Shown one piece after another: positions 35,394-45,748 of a DNA stretch of 64,000 bases (within the stretch, counting starts at the first letter, position 1; every line of letters starts with the position of its first letter). Below the pieces are notes generated by a model that worked only from the letters and a program-made list of their open reading frames with translations, searched no databases and was not told the origin of the DNA. The DNA is from Porogramme epimiltina. Taxonomy: Eukaryota; Basidiomycota; Agaricomycetes; Polyporales; Polyporaceae. Both the position numbers and the translations under genes were made by a program. The DNA lies in the NCBI GenBank assembly GCA_900155495.1, contig FTLJ01000078.1, positions 1-64,000 on the forward strand, written 5' to 3'.

Positions 35394-36654
35394 TCAATTG
35401 GATTGATCTATGCCAGCACCTTCCAATAGTCCAAGGATGCCTCCGCACGCGCCAAGCCCACTGGATCGCCGAAGCTCGTCAACAGCACGCTCAACCCTTT
35501 CCAAACCTGTCTGTTCTCCTCCTTCTCCCCCTACCTCCAGACCCTGCTCGGCTGCCATCGCGTCGATTTGTTTTAACCGGAGAAGGACCGCCTCGTTTGC
35601 CCGCAACAGTGCTGTCTGGCCACTTAGAGGAGGGCCAGTAGAAGCCGGGGTGCCTGATGCATCTGCATAGACTGCCGCCAATAGGTCGTCTTTCCGAGCC
35701 TCGTAAGTCGACAAAGACGCGTGTGGAGCTTGGCCAAAGACGACGTGCGTGACTCCTGGCGGAGTTGAATCACTCTGCTCAGGCGAAGCGGGAGGTCGCA
35801 TGCTGTTAATGACTATGTTCTTGTCGACAAATTTCTCCAGAGATGCAAGAGCCTCCTTGGTCTTGCGGATCTTGTCGCGCTTGGAAGGTCGACCTTTCTT
35901 CTTGGATGGTGCGCCAGAGCCGGCTTGGTGATCTTCTGCCGAGAAGTCTTGTCCCTCAGGCACAAAAATTTCGCGGGGCAGCTTGGCGGGGTTTTGGGCA
36001 TGTAGAGAGGAGACAGGGAGAATATCGAAAACTTGCACGTCGAGAAGTGACGTCAGTACCTGTACGACATAACGTCGCATTCGCAGTAGGCGGGGTTCAT
36101 TCAATCGAGATGGCAGGGATAGGATTTTCCTGTACAAATCTGAAGAACGTCAAATTAGGGACAACGATACATCTCAGCGCACACATGACCGACCAATGGG
36201 GATAGAAATCCTGGGAGCGAAATATTGCGTCGGTGGGGCGGATGTTGATGGTTGAGTAGAGTGGAACGTGTAGAGGCCGAATAATGCGACGGCTTGCTCC
36301 ATCGGATTGTTCCTCTCGGCAAGCGTTTCTAAGCTTCCAGAATAAGTATGTTTTATTGGGAACAGTTGCAATTGATACCTCCATACCAATAAAGACGCGT
36401 TCCGTAGTGGAAACAAAGGACTGCCTTGCACGACCATCATGAACTCTCATATGCAGCCAACACCACCCTTGCTCCTTCCAAAGCGTTTTGAAGAGCTCAA
36501 ATGGCCCAGTGCTCTCATCGTATCGCTTGGAGTAGAGATCAATGAGGTCCGTGACATCCTGGTGCAGGGGATATATGTACAGGGAAGAAGTGAAGTAACT
36601 CGGTTGAAGGGTAATCTCACCCCGAGATGCGGAGGGCTCAAGTGCTGGAGACAT
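35394..36654 (-). CDS. SNAPC1/SNAP43-like snRNA-activating complex subunit
   Basis: Candidate SNAPc subunit, which would bind snRNA gene promoters. The model starts at MSPALEPSASRGEITLQPSY. It continues 'FELFKTLWKEQGWCWLHMRV' and RARQSFVSTTERVFI, and splices (donor GTATGG) to ETLAERNNPMEQAVALFGLY TFHSTQPSTSAP. A second intron joins SIPI to DLYRKILSLPSRLNEPRLLR. The pattern W-x(5)-W-x(2)-H followed by 'ALFGLYTF..TQP' resembles the SNAP43 region of SNAPC1. The C-terminal half is a basic linker (PSKKKGRPSKRDKIRKTKEA, AT-hook-like GRPSK) then Ala/Leu-rich helices. The gene is head to head with IMA1, 251 bp apart. The assignment comes from remembered similarity and is moderate. Confidence 0.6.
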
Positions 36655-36905
36655 GTTCTAGAGAGGGATCGTGCGGAGCGGATTGTTGTTGAGGTCGTCA
36701 GTGAGACTGGCAAATGCGACGAAAGTCCCATTCGCGCAATGTGGCGCCCGACAAATATGCGACAATAGCGCGGACGCGTCGCACGCACGTGCCCCGGAGC
36801 GCTGAAGCCAGACAAACTGGGGGAATTGTCACTTGGGCTCGTCCTCAGCCACAAATGCTGCACTCGCCTCCTCATCCTCCTTCTGGGTAGCCTCAAACAT
36901 CCGCA
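36655..36905. promoter_or_regulatory. Bidirectional promoter, SNAPC1-like / IMA1-like
   Basis: Only 251 bp lie between the divergent ATGs, so the two genes must share promoter space. No TATA box is obvious. Confidence 0.6.
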
Positions 36906-38797
36906 ATGTTCCGCACACCCTCCTCAATCGTTTGCTTCTACTGTCAATCCGCTATAATTCCTCCTCCACGTAACCCGCGCTCGTTCCGGTGTCCTCACTG
37001 CGAATGCTGGAATCGCTACGATGCGAAGGGAGAGCTCATATCGGACGAACCTGCGATGCATGACGAAAATCTCAACGCACGCTCGTTTGCTAGGCGCGGT
37101 ACGTATACTGCTTATTCTCGAAGAGACGCGTGCTAACCACCGTCCTGAATAGCATCCCCTCGTAAAGATCGCCTTCCTTCCACCTACGGGAACGTGGACT
37201 TCTGCCACACATGCCAGACAAATCAAATGCTCCTCACGAACTTGATGTCTAATTATCTTCCACCGCCTGATGTATGTCCTCAAATGTACTCAGTTTGGTT
37301 TAGTCTCATGTGGATGATGTTTAGGACCCCCATTACGAGGAGCGTGTAGCTACGCTCCCTGAGTATCAACGCTCGGTGGAAATACGCTATCCTCCTGTTT
37401 GTGCAAATTGTCTACCGTCTGTCGAAGAGAAGATCAACAAGGCCGACCAAATGGCACGTGTACGCGCGTTCGGCGGAGCCCTCAAGAACACCAAGGGGAC
37501 GGATAGCCGTAGACGAACGTCCGGGACGCAGAAGGAGAGGGATAAATTGGAGCGCGAACTGAGGATGTGGAAAGTGCGAGGTTGCCTCTGGGCGGGCAGC
37601 CTGTTTTCTGCGTTGACCGGATACGCTTCAGGTAAGTTCATTGCTCTTGTACAGAACACCCCTAGTCTCAGCTCCTCTCGAGTCGCTGTGCCATATGCTC
37701 TAGTCACTATGCCGGACTTTGCTCCCTTATGTCTCCTTCCCCTCGCCTTTGCTTCCATATTATGGACTGCCTGGGACCCAACATATGCCGTCTTCAGAAG
37801 ATCACAGTTTCAGGGGAGAGCTGTTCGTGTGCACGGCCGTAAGCAGTACATCGTGAGTTCCGTGACTTTCTCGAAGGTTCATACTTATTTTCTTACCCTA
37901 CTAGGCCTTGCAGCTTTTGATATGGCTTCTACGGCTGTCCACGGCGGGTTTGCTTGCGCTAGGGAAACTCCGGCCCGATGACGACCCCGTTCACATATGG
38001 AACCACCCTCACTCATACTCTGCACGGCTATACTCCTCCGTAATGGTTTCTTGCGAGTTAATCGTAAGTGTCTTCCTCGGACGTGATTGAAACCTCTTTA
38101 GTTCTGACAAACGCGCTTACAGGCTCTTCTCTCGTCTGCACTGGTCCTCAAAGTGCATCACCCCCCGCCGGTTAGATTGGTAGATTCCAAGGGCCACCTT
38201 CGACAAACGTCATCGACCCCCTCTGCACCCTCCTCCCGTGACAGCACGCCCGTCGCACCGGAGTCTGACTTTCTCTCTACGCTCACATTGTCCAATAAAC
38301 CGGTGCTTGCGGCACCTCCAACTCAAAACCCCATTTTTGGCATGCCCTCCATGGCCTCCAGTACGGTACCCACCTCTCCCCCACGCGGACCTGGTCGTCC
38401 AAATCCTAGGTCGCCTGGCATGGATGTAGATATGGACGACGAGGAACAGGATCCGGATGCTATGGACGTCGACCCAATGTCTCCCGTGAAGAAACCCGGA
38501 CGAAACGGGAACGATGACGCGTCGTGGCTGCGGCCGCAGCGCTTCTTCGCGCCAGAGGAACCCACAGGGCTGGAGAACCTCTTTGCAAGGACCATCCGAC
38601 TCGTCGACACGTCCGAGCCAACAGGGCGAGGTAACGGAGGCGCACCTCGTAGGCATGTCCAACAACTGAGGGTTAGTGACGTTCTGCGAGACTGGCGGAT
38701 GTGGGCGATCCTATCTATTATTCCGTTATTCGCTGTAGGTTACCAATTCTGGTTTGTACGCCCACGGACTTTGACACCTATGCCACTGCCCATATGA
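36906..38797 (+). CDS. IMA1: IMA1-like inner nuclear membrane protein
   Basis: Homolog of fission-yeast Ima1 and mammalian TMEM201/NET5, an inner nuclear membrane protein that links heterochromatin and the cytoskeleton to the envelope. The N-terminal Ima1 zinc domain shows paired CxxC motifs: CFYC, CPHC, CHTC and CANC. Several membrane spans follow (for example MPDFAPLCLLPLAFASILWT, ALQLLIWLLRLSTAGLLALG and SSVMVSCELI plus its spliced continuation). A Pro/Ser-rich nucleoplasmic region carries DMDDEEQDPDAMDVD. A last span near the C-terminus is WAILSIIPLFAVGYQFWFV. Seven or so short introns are present. It converges on the carrier gene 207 bp downstream. Confidence 0.87.
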
Positions 38798-39004
38798 TGT
38801 AATGTCTCTCCGGTCGTAAGGCTAGGATGTTTTCTCTGTTCTTTCATCCTTGCTACTTTGAGAGTAATAAGTGGCGCGTCCCGTACCCCGACTCTTCCCG
38901 ATGAAAGAGTAAATGGCCTGGGTATTTCTATCAGAGGCGTAGATACGTGCTTAATCAATGCCTAGTCTGTAGGTAAGGTAGTGTCAGATATTTATCGAAG
39001 GTAG

Positions 39005-40532
39005 TCAGCGCCTCAGACACTTTACCTTCTCTGCCCCGAGTACCCTCATCAAGCCTTCGTACACCCAAAGCGCAGATGCATTCACCGGGAAAGCACGAAG
39101 GAGCGTGGGTCCCAGGCCACGGAAGAATCCACGATACCCGCCCTGTGCGAAAATCTGGCGTGCCGTCCCAATGAAGGTGGGTTTGATGGCAGTGTGAGAT
39201 GTGGCCATCATCCTACTAAGGGGAAGTAAGCACTGTCTCATAGAGTACCGCCTCATAGAGTACTGTCTCATAGAGTACTCGGGTCGACGACACGTACTTT
39301 TTAATGTTATCGGCTGGGATGGCCATCAACCAGAATGCGAAGGAGCCTAGACCACCTGACAGGAAGTTGGCAGTAGGTGTGCTGAGCTGTTCTGATGTTA
39401 ACTATATTTATTCAAAAAGAGACATCTACAACTAACGACTCACGGCGTACGGTGTTCCATCGAGCTTCGCAAACGACCTCATGAGCACCTGCGGCCAGGG
39501 TATCAGCATAATCATGAGAAAGTGTATGAGGGGCATCGGCTCACTTCGAAGGAGCCAAACATCCACAGGAAGTTACTACGGAAGGCAAGACTGCCTGTGA
39601 ACCCTGTCCACAAGCCCGTCACACCTTGCGCACGAATGATCTGCCGTATACAGTCTATGGGCCCTTTATACTGACGATCCGCCGCTGATCTTTGCATCTG
39701 GAGCTGTAGCTTCACTGCGTAGTTCAAAGTCATTTATAGTTCGGCGTCAAGGGGCATCCTGGCTACCTTTCAGATGTTCCATCGGAGTAGCGAGTAGTGC
39801 ACTAGCGGTCTACCCTCAGCACTGCAAAGGATGGTGGAAGGAGCCAGCTCACCTCGTTAATCCGGCGAACAGGCCGGCGACGCCGTGACCCACAATAGTA
39901 AGACGTTTCACATCGGAGCCGGGTACAGATTCCGTGAGGCCCTGTTTGATTAGAAAAAGGCGATAGTTATGTAGGGAGCCCAATAGCAGAGAATCTATAG
40001 CTGCCCATCCGACAGCAGGAGGCGTAGCACCCTTGTAAAGTGCGAATATTGACTACCGAAAAGTCAAAAAAGGCAACCTACGGGAATTGGCTCTAGCACT
40101 GACCTCGTTTCTGACAGTTTTCATCAGGCAGTCTACCGCGTTTTTGTATGTCCCCGGAGGAGAACACTGCAAGCGTGTCTTGATGGTGTCAAACCTTTCT
40201 CATTGTCACATCTCAGTTCGCAAAGTCGAAGTAGAACAGATGCGCGCGCTGCAAAATATCAAGCATCAGCGTTGAGATAGCTCGAAGAACTTCCGGCCAA
40301 CTCACTTGCGGAGAGGTCAAGACACGCACCCATGGCCGACCGCGACCTGGGAGACCGCAACCGTGAGTATGTGTACGCATCGCCGTGGGACTGTTTGTGA
40401 CCTTGGTCAATCCTGTCAAAGTCCGTAAAACATCCTTAAATGTGCATTCCAACCGACTGCCAGGTAATTCTTACCACTGCCAACGCCAGCGAAGGCACCG
40501 ACTAGACGAACACGACTGTCTTCCGATGCCAT
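39005..40532 (-). CDS. Mitochondrial carrier (SLC25) protein
   Basis: Inner-membrane solute carrier; the substrate cannot be assigned. The start is MASEDSRVRLVGAFAGVGSG. Three carrier repeats are visible. Repeat 1 ends with ALYKGATPPAVGWAAIDSLL. Repeat 2 has QYKGPIDCIRQIIRAQGVTG and LWTGFTGSLAFRSNFLWMFG. Repeat 3 has IPADNIKNRMMA, then GYRGFFRGLGPTLLRAFPVN and ASALWVYEGLMRVLG. The last motif, with R-A-F-P-x-N, resembles carnitine and basic amino-acid carriers (CRC1/ORT1 type). The signature of repeat 2 lies partly in introns and was not read fully. One intron contains a three-copy 15-bp repeat (39237-39281). Confidence 0.85.
39237..39281. repeat. Three tandem 15-bp units
   Basis: Three adjacent copies of ctcatagagtac followed by a variable triplet (cgc, tgt, tcg). 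They lie inside an intron of the carrier gene, just before the exon that encodes RMMATSHT. Confidence 0.9.
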
Positions 40533-40849
40533 GAAGCCCCCAGTCGCAATCTCTCGTGCAAAGAGATGGCGGACTCAAGCTAGGTTATAGACTTCAAACA
40601 TCTGAGGTATCCGGGGGCTCGTGTCCGGCCTCATGGCAAGCTGCTTACCAGGTTGCCGGCCCGCCTCAGCCGCCCCCGATCATGACACGTTCACAAATTG
40701 GGCGCCTATTATCATCTCCCCGCAGTGCCCAAGTGCCACACTCCCTCAGCTGGGCTTGGGAGCAGCGAACACCATCCATCTCTTCTCTATAAACACGCGC
40801 TGACTGGGACGCGACCTTCTGCACTATACGCTTTCCTATGCCTCGCTGA
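40533..40849. promoter_or_regulatory. Bidirectional promoter, carrier / MARCH-type ligase
   Basis: 317 bp between divergent starts. No clear motif beyond moderate GC content. Confidence 0.5.
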
Positions 40850-41867
40850 ATGGAGGCCTTGAACATGCCTGAAGAGACAGAGGAACACCGTCCAGCTCCG
40901 GAAGCACACGATGACCAGGAGCAACAGGAGAACCAGGAACCCCGGGAGACAAAGCAATGTCGCATTTGTCTCGACGGAGAAGACCCAGAACTAGGTAGGC
41001 TGATACGGCCGTGTCTCTGCAAAGGTTCCATAAGCGTACGTCGCTTCCGTCTCCCAGCTGGGCACATCCTCGTGCTAATTTCCCTCTGGTATTACAGCAT
41101 GTACACGTGAAATGCTTGCAGCGATGGCGGAATACCTCTTCTTCTGGTAGAGCGTTCTACGCATGCCCCCAGTGCGGCTATCGCTACCACTTTGCTCGTA
41201 CGCGTGCGGTCGGCATTGCGACCAACCCTAGTAAGCTGCGACTCTACCCACATACTCGCCAGTCTACTGAGTGGAGCTATTGTAGTTGCCATCGCCGCCA
41301 TCTCTACGCTTCTGTTCACCCTCCTCGTCCTGCTGAGCTCGTTTGTTACCACATACTTCGTCGGCGGCGATGATGACGCACCCGTGTTCCACTACGCCTA
41401 CTGGTCCCCCTTGGAACTCTTTAGGGGCCTCGTCAGGATGACCATCGGCATCCTCGCCGACGACAACATGATTGACCAGTCTGTATACCGTCGGCGAGAC
41501 CGCAACGTCCAACTTCGAGAGCCTCAAGCTCCACCAGGCATCCTACAACGTCTTCTCCGGCGATTTCTCCTCGGTCTGCCCGTCGTTGGTGCAGGATCTA
41601 TTGCGCACATGTTACTTTCTGTACCCTTCCCCTTTCACTGGCTCCGTCTCCGGACGCGTCGAGCAAACCGTCAATCCAAGGACCTCATGACGTTGATTGT
41701 TCTTGCAGTGGTTCTCGCGGGTGCTGCGAGGCAAGCACCCGTCTTGTATTCCTCTTTTCGGCGCTGACCCTATCTACAGAGCGCTCTTCAAGGTGTACAA
41801 GCTCACAGAGAAGCTGACGAAGCGCATTCTGTTGCGTGCTGAAGATGCTATCCTGGAAGTTGGTTGA
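40850..41867 (+). CDS. MARCH-type RING-CH E3 ubiquitin ligase, membrane-bound
   Basis: Membrane ubiquitin ligase with an N-terminal RING-CH (C4HC3) domain: CRICLDGEDPELGRLIRPCL-C, spliced to HVHVKCLQRW and CPQCGYRYHF. Zinc ligands occur in the expected order C-C-C-C-H-C-C-C. The linker before it is acidic and Gln/Glu-rich. After a 55-nt intron the protein has hydrophobic spans: IAIAAISTLLFTLLVLLSSF, then PVVGAGSIAHMLLSVPFPFH and MTLIVLAVVLAGAA. The last intron (41731-41779, 49 nt) must use a GC donor: GCAAGC...CAG joins GAA-R to ALFKVYKLTEKLTKRILLRA in frame. The topology resembles MARCH5-like or ER/mitochondrial MARCH proteins. Substrate unknown. Confidence 0.83.
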
Positions 41868-42233
41868 GGGAGCCGGGTGGGAACAGCAGCGCTTCTTGTA
41901 GTATCTCATAGTGTTTTACTAGGACCGCGGATTTCTTGTATTTATCCTTTTCCGTCTATCCTTTTGTATGTACCGACCCACGAGGACGAAGCGTGTTCCC
42001 AGGTCACGTCCCAAGGAACCCCGGCGTCAAATAGGGAGTTGCGACTCGGGAGAGTTGTGGTCAGCCCACCACCCTTGCAGTCAGCGGCCAGCCGCATATG
42101 AGCCCCTCCCCCGGCTTGCCAGCCTCGTCCTACTCGAACTGCCCTGTCAGCCACCGCATACATCGTATAAACACCCATCGCGGCCATCCGTTTGTCCTAG
42201 CGCGTCCATCCCACTCACTACTTCGGGCCCAGG
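41868..42233. promoter_or_regulatory. Spacer MARCH-type / RNase III gene
   Basis: 366 bp between plus-strand genes, including the promoter of the RNase III gene. Nothing else recognised. Confidence 0.4.
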
Positions 42234-43590
42234 ATGGTCAAACACAACATCCTCCAACAGTCCATTGAACAGGCGATCCGGCGTCCAGACTACACCGCAT
42301 CCCTCCCGCCTCTATCGGACAGCACATGGATGAAGATCCTTGCCGGGACGCCCCAAGCTCACGCCGAGAACGAGCGGCTCGAGTTTCTGGGGGACGCGCT
42401 AATGTACGCCACTATAGGCCGCCAGCTCTACACACAACTACCCAACGGCACCCCCCATCTCTATACTGTACGTTCTCTTTCTGCTTTCTAGCTTCGCTCG
42501 CTGCACAACGTTCTACAGTGTGTTCGCGCGGCCTTACAGTCGAACGCCACATTCTCTGTTCTGGCGGAGAAGCTGGATATCATGGCTGTGAACAGCACGA
42601 TATTGCGAGCATTGACCAAGCGGACCTTTGGTGAAGGCAAGCTCGCCGGCAACAAGTCAAAATCACAAATTAAGGCAACCGCGGACCTCTTTGAGACGGT
42701 CGTAGGCGCGTACTATTTCGAATGTGGGTTTGAGGCACTGTGCAAATGGGTGGGGGAGATATACACGCCTCTAGTAGAGGCTGGGACGACTACATTCCTC
42801 GAGCAGTAAGTGGTCCTATCCTCTCTTTATCATCCTCTGTAATTCCTTTTGGACTGTCATAGACAAGATATCCTAAATATGGCGAAAAGAGGCGGCGGCC
42901 AGAAGAAACGCACTGTTGGTCCTTTCATCTTTCCTCATAGCTTGCTTACGATTGGTTTACCCTTATTTCGTCCACGCGGCCGCTGGAATCGTTACCAGCA
43001 GACTGTAGAAGTTGTCAAGGAGCGGATCCGCGCCAACGAGCGTGCATTACGCACCAAGGCCCTGCACTCGCGCAGTCCTGTCAAGAAGCAAGTGCTCGGC
43101 TCCTCGTCTACCAATGGTCAGTTCGCTATACTTGTCCGTCCGGTGGTCGCGCTTTCAGCGTGTTGATTTGGGGCTATCAGTCGCAAAGCCGAAAGCCGTA
43201 GCCAAACAAGCGGCGGTCCAATCGATCAAGGGCGAGGATATAAAGGGAAACACGCTAGTGGTCAAGAAAGCTCCTATATTTATTGACCTCACGGTAGCCT
43301 CCGATTCCGAGGACGACTGCGGACCTGTCTTTAGCCACCCTCTCGTAACTCCACGCATCCCTCGGCCATCATCCTTCCTTTCGAAGCAACACAAGGCCCC
43401 CCCTCTTCCTGCTCCAGCTCGGCTCGGCAACGTCAACAACGCTTCCACGTCGGACTCGGAAGATGAAGTCTTGCTAGTGGCTCTACTTAACTCTGAGGCG
43501 TCTTACTCCGATATGGAGATAGAATCTTCTGACGATGAGGAAACTATCGCGCGTCCAACGTCGAGCTTGCACCAAGGCCGGATCCGGTGA
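42234..43590 (+). CDS. Single-domain ribonuclease III with acidic tail
   Basis: Double-stranded RNA endonuclease domain protein. The signature is ENERLEFLGDALMYATIGRQ, with the metal-binding E and D of 'ERLEFLGD'. The second acidic cluster is KATADLFETVVGAYYFECGF, which holds the conserved D and E. There is only one RNase III domain and no recognisable dsRNA-binding domain, helicase or PAZ domain, so it is neither Dicer nor a classical Rnt1. The C-terminal third is basic, then carries IFIDLTVASDSEDDC, a sequence with the form of a SUMO-interacting motif, and ends in Ser/Asp/Glu-rich sequence. The family call is strong; the cellular RNA target is unknown. Confidence 0.85.
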
Positions 43591-44076
43591 GGGAGCAGTA
43601 GAGATCCTGCCGCCTTTGCATATCCCTAGGAGAGCTGGGACGTCTATCTCTCTCTATGCTGACATTCTACCACTCCAGTGTATGCCCTTATGCCTTTCTG
43701 TCACCAGACTACACCATGTATGTACGATATTTGCCAACCTACGATCATTTGCTGCGTGCACCGGTTTTTATGTGTACCGCCACGGATTGTTTATAGCCTC
43801 TTTTCTCTTCACTGTATATCTTGATCTCCACTTCAGCCTATGTCATGGATAATAACGATCATCTTCTGCGATCGCTTCTGTCGCCCTGGTGGTGGCACTG
43901 GTGTGCATAATGGTGGGTCACGCCGCTTTGACGCGCGCACGTGCATGTGACGTACGCGCAAGGAGGTACGCGAACCGCGTTTGTTCCACGCAGCCACCTT
44001 GCCAGTTGACCGCCACCCATCTTCTTGGGTCTTTCTCCAGCTCTACCTCACCCACTTCCAGCTACAAAAGTTATCC
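43591..44076. promoter_or_regulatory. Spacer RNase III / MAD2
   Basis: 486 bp between plus-strand genes with the MAD2 promoter. No gene recognised. Confidence 0.4.
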
Positions 44077-44993
44077 ATGGCTCCCACCAAGCAAGCACCC
44101 ACACGGCAAGCCATTACCCTGAAGGGTTCCACGGCCCTCGTCACCGAGTTCTTCAAGTTTGCCGCGAACACGTACGCTGAACATGAGCGGCTCATCAGGG
44201 GTGGCGTCACTGAATGATCCATCACGCCCGCATGCACAGGATCCTGTTCCAGCGCGGCGTGTATCCCGCTGATGATTTCCATATGGTCAAGAAGTACGGG
44301 CAGACGGTGCTCGTAACCCAGGACCTCGCCCTAGAGAATTACCTAGAGAAGTGCGTAGACGTAACCTTTTACTACGGGCGCCGGGCTGACGCCGAGGACG
44401 CCGAATCCCCCCCCAGGATATTGAAGCAGGTGAATCGTAAGTGACTAGGCACGGATCACGCCCGGACGATGGTTGAGAACAACCCGACAGAATGGCTTCT
44501 CACGGGTGCCATAACGCAGCTGGTGCTCGCGATCATCTCAAAGGACTCACGCACGCCGCTCGAACGATGGGTGTTCGACATCAATCTGGTCGAGCCTCCC
44601 GCGGGGGAGGGCACGGAGCCGTGAGTGGCAGACGCGCCGGCCGGGGTGGCCGGACATTGTCTCGAGCTCGAGCGGCTGTGGTTGATGCTGATTCACGGAT
44701 TTCTTGGACGGGACAGGGCGGCGGCGAAGCCTGAGAGCGAAATACAGGCGGAGATTCGAAACATCCTGAAACAGATCGTGTCGACGGTGACGTTCCTGCC
44801 AGTGATCGACGAGCCGACGGTGTTCAACATCCTGGCGTACACCAAGGAGTCGGCCGACGTGCCCGCGGACGAGTGGGTGGATACAGACCCGCTCGCGATC
44901 GAGGCGTCCAAGAGCCAACAGGTGAAGCTTCGGAGCTTCAGCACAGATGTGCATCGGATCGAGGCCATGGTCGCGTATCGATATGAGGGGTAG
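44077..44993 (+). CDS. MAD2: Spindle assembly checkpoint protein MAD2
   Basis: HORMA-domain protein that inhibits Cdc20-APC/C until kinetochores attach. Five exons (44077-44171, 44240-44350, 44417-44436, 44491-44620, 44717-44993) sum to 633 nt, 210 residues, close to the usual 205. The start is APTKQAPTRQAITLKGSTAL, then VTEFFKFAANTILFQRGVYP and DDFHMVKKYGQTVLVTQDLA, all classic Mad2 sequence. The safety-belt region has WLLTGAITQLVLAIISKDSR and TPLERWVFDI. The third exon is only 20 nt. It ends AMVAYRYEG. Identification is certain. Confidence 0.95.
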
Positions 44994-45748
44994 AGACGGA
45001 GGGCGATAAGTGCATTCGGGGGGGCGACGGCAGGGGAGGCCGGGGCCCGAGGGGGCGGGACAGTAGTACTGGTACCGAGTCCTTGCTACACGAGGTTACA
45101 CGATTGGTTTCCGACTGAAGGAGACGTGCGCCGGGGCGCACCCAGAAGAGGGGATGATTGATGAGAGCCAGCTGTGCGGCACGGCGTCAGATGTGTGCAC
45201 TTGGTCGACGGCGGCGCGGACGCGGGCGGGGCGAGGGGCAGATGGGCTACTGGGGGAGAGAGAGTGGACGAGGGCATTCGGAATGGGCGGGTGGGGGCGA
45301 CGACGGGGGTTAATAGGATGCGCTCGAGTGGCTGGCTGTTGCGGGCTGCGGGAGCTGCTACGGCAGGCGGGGGGCGGCCTGGGGCGGCTCAAAATAGCGC
45401 AGGACGGCGGGGGGATGCCGCGAGGCGTGAGGCCACGCGGGTGGCGCCAGGAGCGGGAACAGATCTCGGCCGCGGGCGCTGGCGAGGCACAGCCGGGCGG
45501 GGCAGACGAGGTCGCACGCATATTGCCATGCCACCCGGATGGCACCCGGGCACAACGCAGCGACGCTTCTCCCCAGCCTGTCCCCGTGAACGCCCACTCC
45601 TCCACTCCTTTTCTTCCCACCTCGCGACCCTAGGTCCCCCTTGTCCCTCCCTCTCCCTCTCTGAGTTTCATTCCTTTGTCTGGCCGGCCGGACGACCCTC
45701 GTTTGGTATTCTATCCATTGGGACGGCACATAATCCTAAAGCAACACC
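44994..45748. promoter_or_regulatory. Intergenic region upstream of NoxA
   Basis: 755 bp, very GC-rich on the left (45000-45560), with a CT-rich leader at 45630-45670. It has long open frames on both strands caused by composition, not by coding. It should hold the NoxA promoter. Confidence 0.5.

Noticed and set aside
39237..39281. CRISPR-like array
   Set aside because: Three adjacent 15-bp units without spacers in a eukaryotic intron; a simple tandem repeat.
41220..41256. 32-nt intron ending at CGCCAG in the MARCH gene
   Set aside because: Too short and it introduces a stop; the acceptor TTGTAG 55 nt from the donor keeps frame.
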